DNA of 64,000 bases from Mycobacterium lacus (GTDB taxonomy: Bacteria; Actinomycetota; Actinomycetes; Mycobacteriales; Mycobacteriaceae). Position numbers and translations under genes: made by a program. The notes below the pieces were generated by a model that saw nothing but the letters and a program-made list of their open reading frames with translations, was not told where the DNA came from and ran no database searches. Shown piece after piece: positions 9,032 through 17,321 of the stretch (position 1 is its first letter; each line of letters begins with the position of its first letter). The DNA lies in NCBI RefSeq assembly GCF_010731535.1, contig NZ_AP022581.1, forward strand, positions 1,807,952-1,871,951, given 5' to 3'.

Positions 9032-10444
9032 ATGGAACGACTAAGCGGGCTTGACGCCTTTTTCCTCTATTTGGAGACGCCGACGCAACCGCTGAACGTG
9101 TGCTGCGTGGTGGAGTTGGACACCTCGACGATGCCGGGCGGCTACACGTATGGCCGGTTTCGCTCCGCGCTCGCCACGCATGTGCAAGCGGTGCCGGAAT
9201 TTCGGATGAAGCTCGCTGACACCCAGCTGAACCTGGACCACCCGGTATGGGTAGACGACGAGAAATTCCAATTGCGGCGTCACCTGCACCGAGTCGGTGT
9301 CCCAGCGCCCGGGGGACGCCGCGAGCTGGCCGAGATCTGCGGATATGTCGCGGGGCTGCCGCTGGACCGCGATCGCCCGTTGTGGGAGATGTGGGTGATC
9401 GAGGGCGGCGCCCGCGCCGACACGGTGATGGTCATGCTCAAGGTCCACCACGCCGTCGTCGACGGCGTCGCCGGCGCGAACCTGCTTGCCCACCTATGCA
9501 GCCTGCGACCCGACGCGCCGCCACCGCAGCCTGTTCGTGGCGCGGGCGGCGGCAATCCGCTGCAGATCGCCGTGAGCGGGCTGGTGGGTTTCGCGGCACG
9601 GCCGTTACGGCTGGCGACCGTGGTACCGGCGACGATGCTGACACTGGTGCGGACGGTGGTTCGTGCGCGCGGGGGTCGCACCATGGCCGCACCGTTTTCG
9701 GCCCCGCCGACCCCGTTCAACTGCCCCGTCAGCCGGCATCGCAATATCGCATACACCCAACTCGATATGCGTGACGTCAAGAGGGTCAAGGACCGGTTCG
9801 GGGTGACGGTCAACGACGTGGTGGTGGCGTTGTGCGCCGAAGTACTGCGGCGGTTCCTGCTCGACCGCGGCGAGCTGCCCGACACCGCGTTGGTGGCCAC
9901 CGTGCCGGTGTCTATGCATGACCAGTCCACCCGACCCGGCCGCAACCACACCACCTGGATGTTCTGCCGGGTGGAGAGCCAAATCAGCGACCCCGCCGAG
10001 CGTATCCGTGCGATCGCCGCGGGAAACACCGCCGCCAAAGACCACACCGCGGCCATCGGCCCCACCCTGCTGCATGATTGGACGCAGTTCGGCGGCCCGA
10101 CGATGTTCGGCGCGGCCATGAAAATCCTGCCGCGCATCCCGATCAGCCACAGCCCCGTCTACAACCTGATCCTGTCGAACGTGCCCGGGCCGCAGGCCCA
10201 GTTGTACTTCCTGGGTTGCAAGATCGACGCGATGTATCCCCTCGGGCCGCTCCTCGGCTCGGGACTCAACATCACCGTCATGTCGCTCAACGGGGAACTG
10301 GGCATCGGCATCATCGCTTGTCCGGACCTGCTGCCGGATCTGTGGGACATCGCCGATGGGTTCCCCGACGCGCTCAAAGAGATGCTCGAATGCCGCGATG
10401 AGCGGCCCGAAGGCAGCCACCTGGAGGCGGATCAGAATCTGTAA
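9032..10444 (+). CDS. WS/DGAT-type acyltransferase (wax ester / triacylglycerol synthase), Rv1760-like
   Basis: A 470-residue member of the mycobacterial Tgs family. The N terminus MERLSGLDAFFLYLETPTQP is typical. The catalytic HHxxxDG motif is intact as HHAVVDG (His139, His140, Asp144), and the second conserved block NVPGPQAQLYFLG lies near the C terminus, followed by LGSGLNITVMSLNGELGIGI. These enzymes transfer an acyl group from acyl-CoA to diacylglycerol or a fatty alcohol at the membrane. The ATG has an upstream GGTGGGGCGG. Its 3' end overlaps the convergent gene by 13 bases. The position matches Rv1760 of M. tuberculosis. Confidence 0.92.
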   Translation: MERLSGLDAFFLYLETPTQPLNVCCVVELDTSTMPGGYTYGRFRSALATHVQAVPEFRMKLADTQLNLDHPVWVDDEKFQLRRHLHRVGVPAPGGRRELAEICGYVAGLPLDRDRPLWEMWVIEGGARADTVMVMLKVHHAVVDGVAGANLLAHLCSLRPDAPPPQPVRGAGGGNPLQIAVSGLVGFAARPLRLATVVPATMLTLVRTVVRARGGRTMAAPFSAPPTPFNCPVSRHRNIAYTQLDMRDVKRVKDRFGVTVNDVVVALCAEVLRRFLLDRGELPDTALVATVPVSMHDQSTRPGRNHTTWMFCRVESQISDPAERIRAIAAGNTAAKDHTAAIGPTLLHDWTQFGGPTMFGAAMKILPRIPISHSPVYNLILSNVPGPQAQLYFLGCKIDAMYPLGPLLGSGLNITVMSLNGELGIGIIACPDLLPDLWDIADGFPDALKEMLECRDERPEGSHLEADQNL

Positions 10445-10815
10445 CCGGTGCTGGTGCCAAGAATCTCGACGGCGGCGTTGATGTTCGGGACGACGCTCGC
10501 ACCATATCTGGTCACGATCTGCCCGAGGGCACGGGCGATGTGCGGACCGACCGCCTCGGCAATCAAGATGTCCTCGGCGATGACGACACCGTTCACCAAG
10601 TGTCCGGCGAGCAGTCGGCCGTCGTTGGTGACCTCATAGCGCCAGTCGCCGATCTGGATTCGCTCGGGATTCGAACGGAACAGACCACGCCGCGCGGGCG
10701 TGTGCACCACTCCCGCAAGTCCAGCGAACACCTTTACCACCAACGCGGCCCCGCCGGGACCGGCGAGTGCGGCCGCGATCGCGCGGCTCACTCGCTCGGC
10801 ATCGAAATCATCCAT
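10432..10815 (-). CDS. Conserved hypothetical protein, Rv1761c-like (127 aa)
   Basis: A 127-residue protein starting MDDFDAERVSRAIAAALAG, alanine-rich at the N terminus, with a moderately hydrophobic segment (GGAALVVKVFAGLAGVV). The length equals that of H37Rv Rv1761c as I remember it, and the neighbours match. No catalytic motif is recognisable. The start ATG shares one base with the stop of the upstream gene (TGATG), so translation is probably coupled. The function is unknown. Confidence 0.75.
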   Translation of the reverse strand: MDDFDAERVSRAIAAALAGPGGAALVVKVFAGLAGVVHTPARRGLFRSNPERIQIGDWRYEVTNDGRLLAGHLVNGVVIAEDILIAEAVGPHIARALGQIVTRYGASVVPNINAAVEILGTSTGYRF

Positions 10816-11603
10816 CAGCGATCCATCGGAAGCACAAACGACGGCACGATCGTTTCCGCGGCGCCGGTGCGGCGCACGGCGGTTCCCGCGGTGTAGAACT
10901 CCACGGTGTGCATTCCCCACGCATAGTTCGAGATGGAGAAGTGCACACCCACCACGCCGGTCGCGCCGTCCCGCTCCGCCTCGCCTTGCATGCGCGACAT
11001 CGCCAGTTCACGCGCTTGGTAGTTGCCCTGCGTCCACTGCGGCATCTCCACGTTGCGGCCCACCTGGCGGAGCGTTTGCATGAACCCTTGCACGGCAATG
11101 TGGAATACGCAGTTGCCCATCACAAAGGCGACCGGTGCGAATCCGGAGCGCAACAGCGTCACCATGTCCTGACCTGACAGATGGCTGGAGAAAGCTTGCC
11201 CGTTGGGACGGCGAAATGCCCCGGGCTTGGCCGTGTATCGCACCGCGGTGCCGACCGCGATGAACTCCAGGTGTTCGCCGCCCTCGCCTTGATTGCGCCA
11301 ACTGAGGCGGACGCCGACGATTCCGTCCGCGTTGAGCGCATCGGCTTCGGCCTGCATGCGCTGCATCGCGTTCCAGCGCGCCCGGTAGGTCGCCTCGGTC
11401 AGGACGCCCAGTTCCTGTTGCTGCCTGATGCCGCTGACTTGAAAGCCGACGTGATACACCGAAACGCCCATGACCAACTCGAGGGGTTCGAACCCCGCTC
11501 CGTGCAGCAGCGCGAATTCGTTGATCGACAAGTCGGACGTGAATATTTTTTCAGCGTGCGATAGCCGTTCGCTGGCCACCGGATCAAGCGCGCTGGGTTG
11601 CAT
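10815..11603 (-). CDS. Duplicated YbjQ-like (heavy-metal-binding/DUF74-type) domain protein, Rv1762c-like
   Basis: A 262-residue protein containing two related domains. Each has a pattern of the form F-x-P-L/V-x-L/F-VMG-x-x-V/C-Y/F-H (FEPLELVMGVSVYHVGF and FAPVAFVMGNCVFHIAV), then a helix rich in R-M-Q-x-EA (RMQAEADALNADGIVGV and RMQGEAERDGATGVVGV), then an edge strand (EHLEFIAVGTAV and HTVEFYTAGTAV). This is the YbjQ-like fold. The metal-binding claim comes from the family name only. Length (262) and position match Rv1762c of M. tuberculosis. It is translationally coupled to the downstream 127-aa gene. Confidence 0.78.
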   Translation of the reverse strand: MQPSALDPVASERLSHAEKIFTSDLSINEFALLHGAGFEPLELVMGVSVYHVGFQVSGIRQQQELGVLTEATYRARWNAMQRMQAEADALNADGIVGVRLSWRNQGEGGEHLEFIAVGTAVRYTAKPGAFRRPNGQAFSSHLSGQDMVTLLRSGFAPVAFVMGNCVFHIAVQGFMQTLRQVGRNVEMPQWTQGNYQARELAMSRMQGEAERDGATGVVGVHFSISNYAWGMHTVEFYTAGTAVRRTGAAETIVPSFVLPMDR

Positions 11604-11791
11604 CGGCAGGCGTCCCTTCTCTGGTTTGCGTCAGCGTACGACGCGCAAACAGCGAGCGTGTGCCATATTCGCATGCTCTGGTTCGAAAGCTCTCACCGAT
11701 CGGGGAGGGCACCTGGGTCATCCTTATGTCCCGCAACTAGTCAAATTGCTTACGCCGCAAGCACTATACGCGAGGTCCGCTCAACGGAGAC

Positions 11792-11908
11792 TTACTCGAC
11801 GCGGACGGTCGAGCGTGCGCCTTCGTCGGCGTCGAAGAGGTCAGGCGCCAGTGCGTAGTAGCGTCCGTGCCCAACGCAGCGATCCGCAGCGACCGAGACA
11901 TGAGTCAT
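11792..11908 (-). pseudogene. Truncated 3Fe-4S ferredoxin relic, second cluster Cys replaced by Tyr
   Basis: A 38-codon frame that reads as the N-terminal half of a P450-type ferredoxin (MTHVSVAADRCVGHGRYYAL, then APDLFDADEGA). Intact mycobacterial ferredoxins of this type have C-x5-C and end about 25-30 residues later with a third Cys-Pro. Here the second Cys is Tyr (TAC), and a TAA cuts the frame before the third Cys. No P450 gene lies beside it. Compare the intact ferredoxin at 44698-44892, which shares CVGH-x-x-C-Y-A. It is most likely a relic of a lost cyp-ferredoxin pair. Confidence 0.65.
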
Positions 11909-12038
11909 CGCGCCACCAACGGAAACGTCAGCGGCAGCGCCTGAAGGCGTGGAATTCCCGCGGGCTGATGTCCGGCCGTCTCGGTGCTCATCGCACCCCC
12001 GCCGCCTGTCCGGGGCCTGTGCGCGGCGCGCGCTGACC

Positions 12039-12515
12039 TCACCGGGCGGTCTGATGCTGCCGATCATCGCGGTGCCGGCCGCGAAGGAGCGAAGTGGCGC
12101 TGCGCAGGATGCCGCGCAACGCATAAACGGCGGTAACCACTGACAGCAGGATCAACACGACAAACATCGGCAGCCAGTTGCTGCGGCTGTGGTTGACTTC
12201 CCACCAGATGACCGTGAACAACAGCACACAGAGCAAGAGCACAATGTCTCGCCAATTTCCCTGGTAGGACATTGCGGCTTTGCGCAAGGCGCGACTTCGA
12301 TCGGCGGCGTCGACCAGGTCGTCGATGCGGCCATCGATCGTGCGCTGCAGCTCGGCGCGTTGAGGGGCGTCCGCGGGAAGCCGATCGAGCAGGTCCATAT
12401 CCTGCTTGAGTTGTTCGCGAAAGTTGGGGCCCTTGAATTGCCCAGCCGCAATGGCCAGTAAGGCACCACCAAAGACGGGCGCACTGCCCAACGCGATCTG
12501 TCCCAGACCGGACAC
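12039..12515 (-). CDS. Small membrane protein of unknown function
   Basis: A 158-residue protein. The N-terminal hydrophobic stretch (APVFGGALLAIAAG) is followed by a charged helical region (about 30-95: FREQLKQDMDLLDRL, RAELQRTIDGRIDDLV). Two adjacent membrane helices follow (WRDIVLLLCVLLFTVIWW and WLPMFVVLILLSVVTAVYAL), then a basic tail. I do not recognise a named family. It is probably monocistronic; the ferredoxin relic lies 130 bases downstream. Confidence 0.6.
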   Translation of the reverse strand: MSGLGQIALGSAPVFGGALLAIAAGQFKGPNFREQLKQDMDLLDRLPADAPQRAELQRTIDGRIDDLVDAADRSRALRKAAMSYQGNWRDIVLLLCVLLFTVIWWEVNHSRSNWLPMFVVLILLSVVTAVYALRGILRSATSLLRGRHRDDRQHQTAR

Positions 12516-12831
12516 GTCAATTCCTCCTTCGGCCCCAGACCGTTAACGTCGGCCCGTTGCGGATCGCTGAAGCCAACGGCGGTGAAGCACCCGCCGACAG
12601 TCGGATGGTCGCGAGCCGTCTGTTTGATCCGACCAGGACTATAAAGCGTGTCGAACGACTCTGGTGAGTGTTCGGCACCACCTTCTAGGACGTCGGCGAT
12701 TCAGGCCGCCGGTGCGGCGGCAACATCAGTTAGCTCAACCGGGTCGGTTTCCCCAGCACACGCAGGTGTCGGTCAGCGCCGTCCCGTCGGCGGGCGCTGG
12801 CGGCCCGAGCGCAGCCACTAACATCGCGCGG
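12516..12831. other. Intergenic region between the membrane protein and the tetR relic
   Basis: About 316 bases with no supportable gene. An in-frame open stretch upstream of 12832 has no protein-like character. The region presumably contains the divergent promoters of the membrane protein and the former tetR gene. I see no clear palindrome. Confidence 0.5.
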
Positions 12832-13171
12832 ATGCCTAAAGCGCACGCACAGGCGCGGCGTGCCAACAGCCGCGGCCTGGCCACGCGCGAAGGCATGGTG
12901 GAGGCTGCCTTGCGATCCCTGGCCTTCGGCGAACCGGGTGCGGCGCCGGCCGATCGCGTCGCATAGGTGGGCGGCTGCCACCCGGGGAGCCGTGAAGTAC
13001 CCGTTCGGCGACATCGACGGGCTGTGGGCCGCGGTCCTGGACCGCACGGCGGAGAGGCGCGGTGAGCTGCCGTCGAATGCGGTCTGCGGTGATCCGCTGC
13101 ACGAGCGCGTCGCCACCATCGTCGACACCGTGTACCAGGGGCCGACGTCAAACGATTCCCGCGTTAATTTT
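12832..13171 (+). pseudogene. TetR-family regulator relic, frameshifted and cut by an ISL3-type element
   Basis: From ATG 12832 the frame reads as a TetR N terminus (MPKAHAQARRANSRGLATRE, then GMVEAALRSLAFGEPGA). It stops at TAG 12964. The neighbouring frame, from about 12962, continues the same domain (ATRGAVKYPFGDIDGLWAAV, then LDRTAERRGELP and HERVATIVDTVYQGPTS). One frameshift therefore lies in the recognition-helix region. The gene then ends in TTAATTTT at 13164-13171, the target duplication of the insertion element. Sequence after the element (from 14808) does not clearly continue a TetR C-terminal domain, so the 3' part may also be gone. Confidence 0.7.
13164..13171 (+). repeat. 8-bp target-site duplication, left copy (TTAATTTT)
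   Basis: TTAATTTT sits directly before the left inverted repeat and is repeated exactly at 14800-14807 after the right one. Eight bases is the usual duplication size of ISL3 elements. Confidence 0.85.
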
Positions 13172-13199
13172 GGTGCTCCTGACCTATCCGTGGGTTGAT
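13172..13199 (+). repeat. Left terminal inverted repeat of the ISL3 element
   Basis: Imperfect inverted repeat of the sequence at 14772-14799. The best-kept cores are CTGAC and TCCGTGGGT. Confidence 0.8.
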
Positions 13200-13381
13200 G
13201 GGTTGGAAGTTTCTTCTTGCTCCCTTCCGCGATAGTTGCTCGTTGGCGCTGCCTGCGTGGGAGGTGTCCATGTGGAGCCCCCCGAGCGCAGCGAGGCGGA
13301 ACGACATGGACACCGACGCGCGGGTGGCGCAGAATCGGCGACGTTGCGGAAGGGGCCCGCCAGGGGTGCCCTGGTGGGGTG

Positions 13382-14688
13382 TTAGCCGCGGCCGGGCAGT
13401 GTGGGGCGGTGGCCGCCGAGGGCGAGCATGGCCAGCGCGATCAGTGCGGCGGGGTTGTGAAACCCGAACGCGACGCGGGTCAGGACCCGGATTTTGGTGT
13501 TGGTGGATTCGATCAGTCCCTGGGACAGGCCGTGGTCGAGGGCGGCGTCGATGGCCTGGCGGTGGCGCACGATGCGGCCGGCCAGCTCGACGAATACCGG
13601 GATGCGGCAGCGCCGCGCCCAGGAGATCCACCGGTCCAGGGCCTGTTTGCCTTCCTCGCCCTTGACCGAAAACACGTGCCGTAGGCCCTCTTTGAGCAGA
13701 TAGGCACGGTATAGCCGGGGATCGGTCTTGGCGATCCAGGCCAGTTTGGCGGTTTGACGTTCGCTGAGGTCTTCGGGGTTTTTCCACAGCGCATAGCGGG
13801 CACCCTTGAGCCGCCGTGCCCGCTCATGACCCGGCCGCGGCGCGGTGTTCTTGGCGGGCCGGCCACGGCCCCATTTGGCCTCGGTACGCGCCAGCGTCCG
13901 CGCGTCATTCCAGGCCCGGCGCCGCTCGGCGTCCAGGGCCTCGGTGGCCCAGGCCACCACGTGAAACGGATCGGCGCAACGGATCGCGGCCGGGCAACGC
14001 TCGGCGACGACGTCGGCGATCCAGTCCGCCGCATCGGCGGACACATGGGTGATCTGCGCGGCCCGGTCGGCACCCAGCGCGTCGAAGAAGCGCCGCAGGG
14101 TGGCGGTGTCGCGTCCGGCGCGGCCCAGATCAGGTGGCCGCTGTCGTGGTCGACCACCACCGTCAAATACTTGTGGTGGCGTTTGTAGGCAATCTCGTCA
14201 ATGCCGATACGACGCAGATTGGCGAACCGATCGACGGTCTTTTCGGTGTCGGCCCACACCGGGCCACGACTGCCCCACGGTGCGCCAGGCGATTCGCATC
14301 AGTTCGCACACCGCGGTTTTCGAGCAGGCCACCGCCAGCCAGGCCACCGTGTCATCAAAGGCAAACGTGTGTCCAGCATGGTGACGCGCCCACGGCACCA
14401 TCACCACGGTCGGCCCATGGGCGGGCAATTCACCCGCGGCGCCTCGGCCTCCAAAAACACCCGGATCGTGCCCAAGTCCAAGCCCCGCCACCGCCGCGGT
14501 CCCTCACCCCGGTCATACCAGGGCGCCTTGCGTTGACAGCGGCCACAGCGGCCCGACATACCGCTGCGCGAGCGCACCCGCGCCACCACCAACTCCGCGC
14601 CATCGCCGTCTTCAGCGAACTCGATGTCCTCGATTACCGTGCGGCGGTCGACACCAAGCAGCGCACGCCATAGCCTCACATTGCGCAC
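13382..14688 (-). pseudogene. ISL3-family transposase, at least three single-base frameshifts
   Basis: The protein can be followed across four frames. It starts at GTG 14688 after AAAGGAG. An N-terminal zinc-finger part follows (CGRCQRKAPWYDRGEG). After a shift near 14415 comes the helix-turn-helix part (FDDTVAWLAVACSKTAVCEL). After a shift near 14270 comes the start of the DDE domain (FANLRRIGIDEIAYKRHHKY). After a shift near 14125 comes the rest (ADAADWIADVVAERCPAAIR, then DPFHVVAW, and LIESTNTKIRVLTRVAFGFH). The last frame is open to 13382. The missing bases at two sites lie in short C or G runs, so sequencing error is possible; if they are real, the element cannot move by itself. Confidence 0.85.
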
Positions 14689-14771
14689 GTCGTTGCTGGC
14701 TCCTTTGGTTTCGGACCCTTCACAAGCCAGAAACCTTAAGCCACAACGGCGTGCGCCCCTACTTCGCTGCT

Positions 14772-14799
14772 ATCCACCCACGGAACTGTCAGAAGAGCC
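14772..14799 (-). repeat. Right terminal inverted repeat of the ISL3 element
   Basis: Read on the minus strand it begins GGCTCTTCTGACAGTTCCGT. It pairs with 13172-13199. Confidence 0.8.
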
Positions 14800-14807
14800 T
14801 TAATTTT
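14800..14807 (+). repeat. 8-bp target-site duplication, right copy (TTAATTTT)
   Basis: Exact copy of 13164-13171, directly after the right inverted repeat. Confidence 0.85.
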
Positions 14808-14883
14808 CGCGGTTTAGTCAGCGCTGCGCCCGAAAGGCGCTGTGCCGCAAAATTGTTGAGCAGAGTTACGGTTGGTCGCCGCG

Positions 14884-15615
14884 CTATTGGGGCAGCCCTT
14901 CCTTGACGCCGCGGCCCAGATTGCGAAAGCCTGCAGCGGGTTTTCGGAAGCCCAGGGCGAACGGCAACGCACGCAACTCGAACCTCAACTTGGCCCCCAG
15001 CCGGCCGGACGCGCTGCGGTCTGGTGCTGGTGGTGGCACTTCGGACGAGGCGAGGTCGATGTAGTGGGTCGACGTTTGTCCCATGCCTTCGAAGTCATGA
15101 GTCAGTGGCTTGCACAGCAGGCGAATCGGCTCATCGAGGCACTGTGCCACGACATCGGTCATCAGCACGTATTCCGGCACCGGCACCTGATTTTTCAGCA
15201 TGCGGTGCACGAGGATGACGTCGATGCCGGCGAGCTCGATGCGGCGCTTCACCTTTTGCTCTGCTACCTCGCCCTCGTGGGCGACGAACTTCAGCGACAG
15301 GCGGTCCAGCTGCGCGCAGCTCGCGCAGTCGCAGGCATGGTCTTTCTTGATCCTTTCCCGCCGGGTGAGGAACGACCGGCGCATGCCGAACAGCCGGTCG
15401 CACACCACCACGTTGGCGTTGCCCTCCGGGGCCCAAAAGAACGCGGCGTCGCCCTCCAGCTTGGCCAGCTTCAGCCCTCTGCCGGCGTCAATGACCGACT
15501 CCAGCAGCTCCGCTACCGTTTGCTGCGCGTGGGCCAGGTGCAACCGGTTCCAGTTCATGTAATTCGTGTATCCGCCGATGTCGGCAATGACGAGAACGGC
15601 GCGCCGGATGGCCAT
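14884..15615 (-). CDS. DUF2652 protein (cyclase-homology-like domain)
   Basis: A 243-residue protein. The N terminus [20 protein letters not shown], followed by [24 protein letters not shown], resembles the nucleotidyl-cyclase fold: an Asp-containing strand and hairpin, then a G-D strand. This is the pattern of DUF2652. A cysteine pair (CDCASC) lies in the middle. Cyclase activity is not shown; this family generally lacks the full catalytic set. Start ATG 15615. The gene is not part of the conserved M. tuberculosis gene order here and lies next to the insertion element. Confidence 0.7.
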   Translation of the reverse strand: MAIRRAVLVIADIGGYTNYMNWNRLHLAHAQQTVAELLESVIDAGRGLKLAKLEGDAAFFWAPEGNANVVVCDRLFGMRRSFLTRRERIKKDHACDCASCAQLDRLSLKFVAHEGEVAEQKVKRRIELAGIDVILVHRMLKNQVPVPEYVLMTDVVAQCLDEPIRLLCKPLTHDFEGMGQTSTHYIDLASSEVPPPAPDRSASGRLGAKLRFELRALPFALGFRKPAAGFRNLGRGVKEGLPQ

Positions 15616-15826
15616 GGGTTGGGGAGTGTAGTGGCGTGACCCGGGCCGGTTGCTACCGGGTGCGGTACATCCCGATGCCGCGGAGTGAGGCCGGCGGGTT
15701 CCGGACTTCCGACTTGCTCGACAACTACCTTGTCCACCAATCTATTTGGCATGGGCACGGGATTGGAGCACCGAATTCGACTGGGCGGCCGGGCGTTTCA
15801 GGCTACCGATGCGCCGAGAATGGGGT

Positions 15827-16265
15827 TTACCGCGCGTCGAGTTGCCCGGCGATCTCCTGGTAGGTGACGAACCGGGCGGTCATCGGGGCATCGGTGAGAG
15901 TCATCTGCAGGGTTGGACCTCGGTGCCCGTGGCCAGCCCGGCCCCGGCGCGGCCGCGATTCGCCTGGCTAGCTCTGCGGCGATCTGTTCTCGCAAGGGTG
16001 TCACCGCCGAATCGTCGGCCATCAGGGCCTCGCCGCATGCCGTCGTCAACTCGGGTTCGTCGGCGACCCCCAGCGCCATGTCCCGCGACGTCGCACCGAC
16101 CCGGGTTTGGCGGTGTCGTTGATGTCGGCATGCAGCGGCGGGTCGCGTAGTAGCGCATCGTCAGGGACGCGCGTACGACGATTCGCGCAGCTCGGCCAAT
16201 CCGGCATCGAGGACCTTGTGGATCGTTTGCTCCGGCCGACGGTCCGAGTGGCGGGTCGGCTGGGC
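15827..16265 (-). pseudogene. TetR-family regulator relic, multiple frameshifts and internal deletion
   Basis: On the minus strand, fragments of one TetR protein follow each other in changing frames. They are an N-terminal helix (IHKVLDAGLAELRESSYA), then LTMRYYATR, then RDPPLHADINDTAKP after a gap where most of the DNA-binding domain should be. Next comes the C-terminal ligand domain (MALGVADEPELTTACGEALM, then VTPLREQIAAELARRIAAA). The end is in another frame (QMTLTDAPMTARFVTYQEIA...), stopping at TAA 15827-15829. The recognition helix appears deleted. The relic is divergent from the methyltransferase gene at 16388, which it may once have regulated. Confidence 0.68.
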
Positions 16266-16387
16266 GGCCATAACCGGTGCGGCAGCGTCCTTGGACACCG
16301 GTCCAGCGCCAGAAAGTGTGCTACTTCGCCGGCTTCACGGCCGATGGAATCGTGCGCGAGCGCCCGGCCGTTCGTAAGGTGGCGCTT

Positions 16388-16933
16388 GTGGCCGAGCAGG
16401 ATCGGCTCCGCTGGGACGAGCTGTACACGAGCCAGGCATCGGCAGCGGCCGGTGCGGTTGGGCCTCCTGGCGTCTTCGCGGGGCACGCGGAGGTATTCCC
16501 AACCGCAGGGCAGGCCCTCGATCTCGCCTGTGGGCACGGACTCGGCGCGGTCTGGTTGGCCCGCCGGGGTTTGGACGTTTGGGGGTTGGACATCTCGGCG
16601 GTAGCTATTGGTCAGGCACGGGATCTGGCCGAGCGCAGTGGCGTGGGTGATCGCTGCCGATTCGAGGTCTTCGACCTCGACGACGGCCTACCGGACGGGC
16701 CGCCCGTCGACGTCATTCTTTGCCATAGGTTCCGGGATCGCCGTCTCGACCAGGACATCGTCGAACGACTCGCCCCGGGCGGGCTACTGGCGATCGCCGC
16801 GCTCAGCGAGGTAGGCGCCGTCCCAGGGCGGTTCCGCGCAACACCTGGCGAGCTGCTGGCTACGTTTGGCCAACTGGATCTGATCGCCGCCGGCGAAGGT
16901 CAGGGCCAAGCCTGGCTGCTCGCACGGGCTTGA
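16388..16933 (+). CDS. Class I SAM-dependent methyltransferase
   Basis: A 181-residue methyltransferase from GTG 16388 (product begins VAEQDRLRWDELYTSQ). Motif I is ALDLACGHGLGAVWLARRG, the strand-2 acidic residue is in VWGLDIS, and motif II is DVILCHRF, followed by LAPGGLLAIAALSEVG. This is the layout of the Methyltransf_25 / TehB-like class. An in-frame TTG/GTG further upstream would run into the divergent tetR relic, so the shorter start is preferred. The substrate is unknown. Confidence 0.75.
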   Translation: MAEQDRLRWDELYTSQASAAAGAVGPPGVFAGHAEVFPTAGQALDLACGHGLGAVWLARRGLDVWGLDISAVAIGQARDLAERSGVGDRCRFEVFDLDDGLPDGPPVDVILCHRFRDRRLDQDIVERLAPGGLLAIAALSEVGAVPGRFRATPGELLATFGQLDLIAAGEGQGQAWLLARA

Positions 16934-16936
16934 CGC

Positions 16937-17306
16937 TCAGGCCTCCAGCCTGGCGCGGACAGCCGCCATGCGGCCCTCGAGTTCGGCCTCGTCGATCACG
17001 CCGCGCAGCACCAGCGAGTGCGCCAGCGAAGCCAGCTGGTTCTCCGGGAAGGGCAGGTCGGCATAGACGGTCGCCGACAGCGAGTCCTCTTCATTTCGTC
17101 GATCGTAGGCTGAGAATCTCTGGGCCGCAGGAGCTTTGATCAAGCGCATCACAAATGCCGTCGAGGCTGGTTTTCCACGGTGGCAACGGATTGCCCACCC
17201 CATACTTGGCGGCCACGCGGCTCCAGACCTGGTTGCGTTGAACAATTTTCGCCAGCAACGCGATGGCGGAGTCATCGGCCGTGGGCGGTTTGTCCGTTGT
17301 ATCCAC
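16937..17306 (-). pseudogene. Nitrile hydratase / thiocyanate hydrolase-type third subunit, frameshifted
   Basis: Two overlapping frames make one protein of about 122 residues. The first part, from ATG 17306, reads MDTTDKPPTADDSAIALLAK, then VWSRVAAKYGVGNPLPPWKT and SLDGICDALD. After a frameshift near 17105 the second frame gives RRNEEDSLSATVYADLPFPE, NQLASLAHSLVLRG and VIDEAELEGRMAAVRARLEA. The end is typical of the helical segment of SCNase/NHase beta or accessory subunits. Only one single-base shift separates the two parts, so decay here is recent. It is the last gene of a minus-strand cluster in which all three genes are damaged. Confidence 0.7.
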
Positions 17307-17321
17307 CTGATTGTCGCCGGA

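Larger units (their letters stand above)
13172..14799. mobile_element. ISL3-family insertion sequence, 1,628 bp, with degenerate transposase
   Basis: Boundaries come from imperfect terminal inverted repeats. The left end is GGTGCTCCTGACCTATCCGT and onward; the right end, read on the minus strand, is GGCTCTTCTGACAGTTCCGT and onward. They match at 21 of 28 positions by my count. Exact 8-bp direct repeats flank the element. Inside is one minus-strand ISL3 transposase gene, now frameshifted. The intact duplication means the element entered by transposition and the site has not rearranged since. It landed in a tetR gene. Confidence 0.88.

Noticed and set aside
11949..12143. Short plus-strand frame opposite the membrane-protein gene
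   Set aside because: No ribosome-binding site or protein-like character; the minus-strand gene has clear membrane helices.
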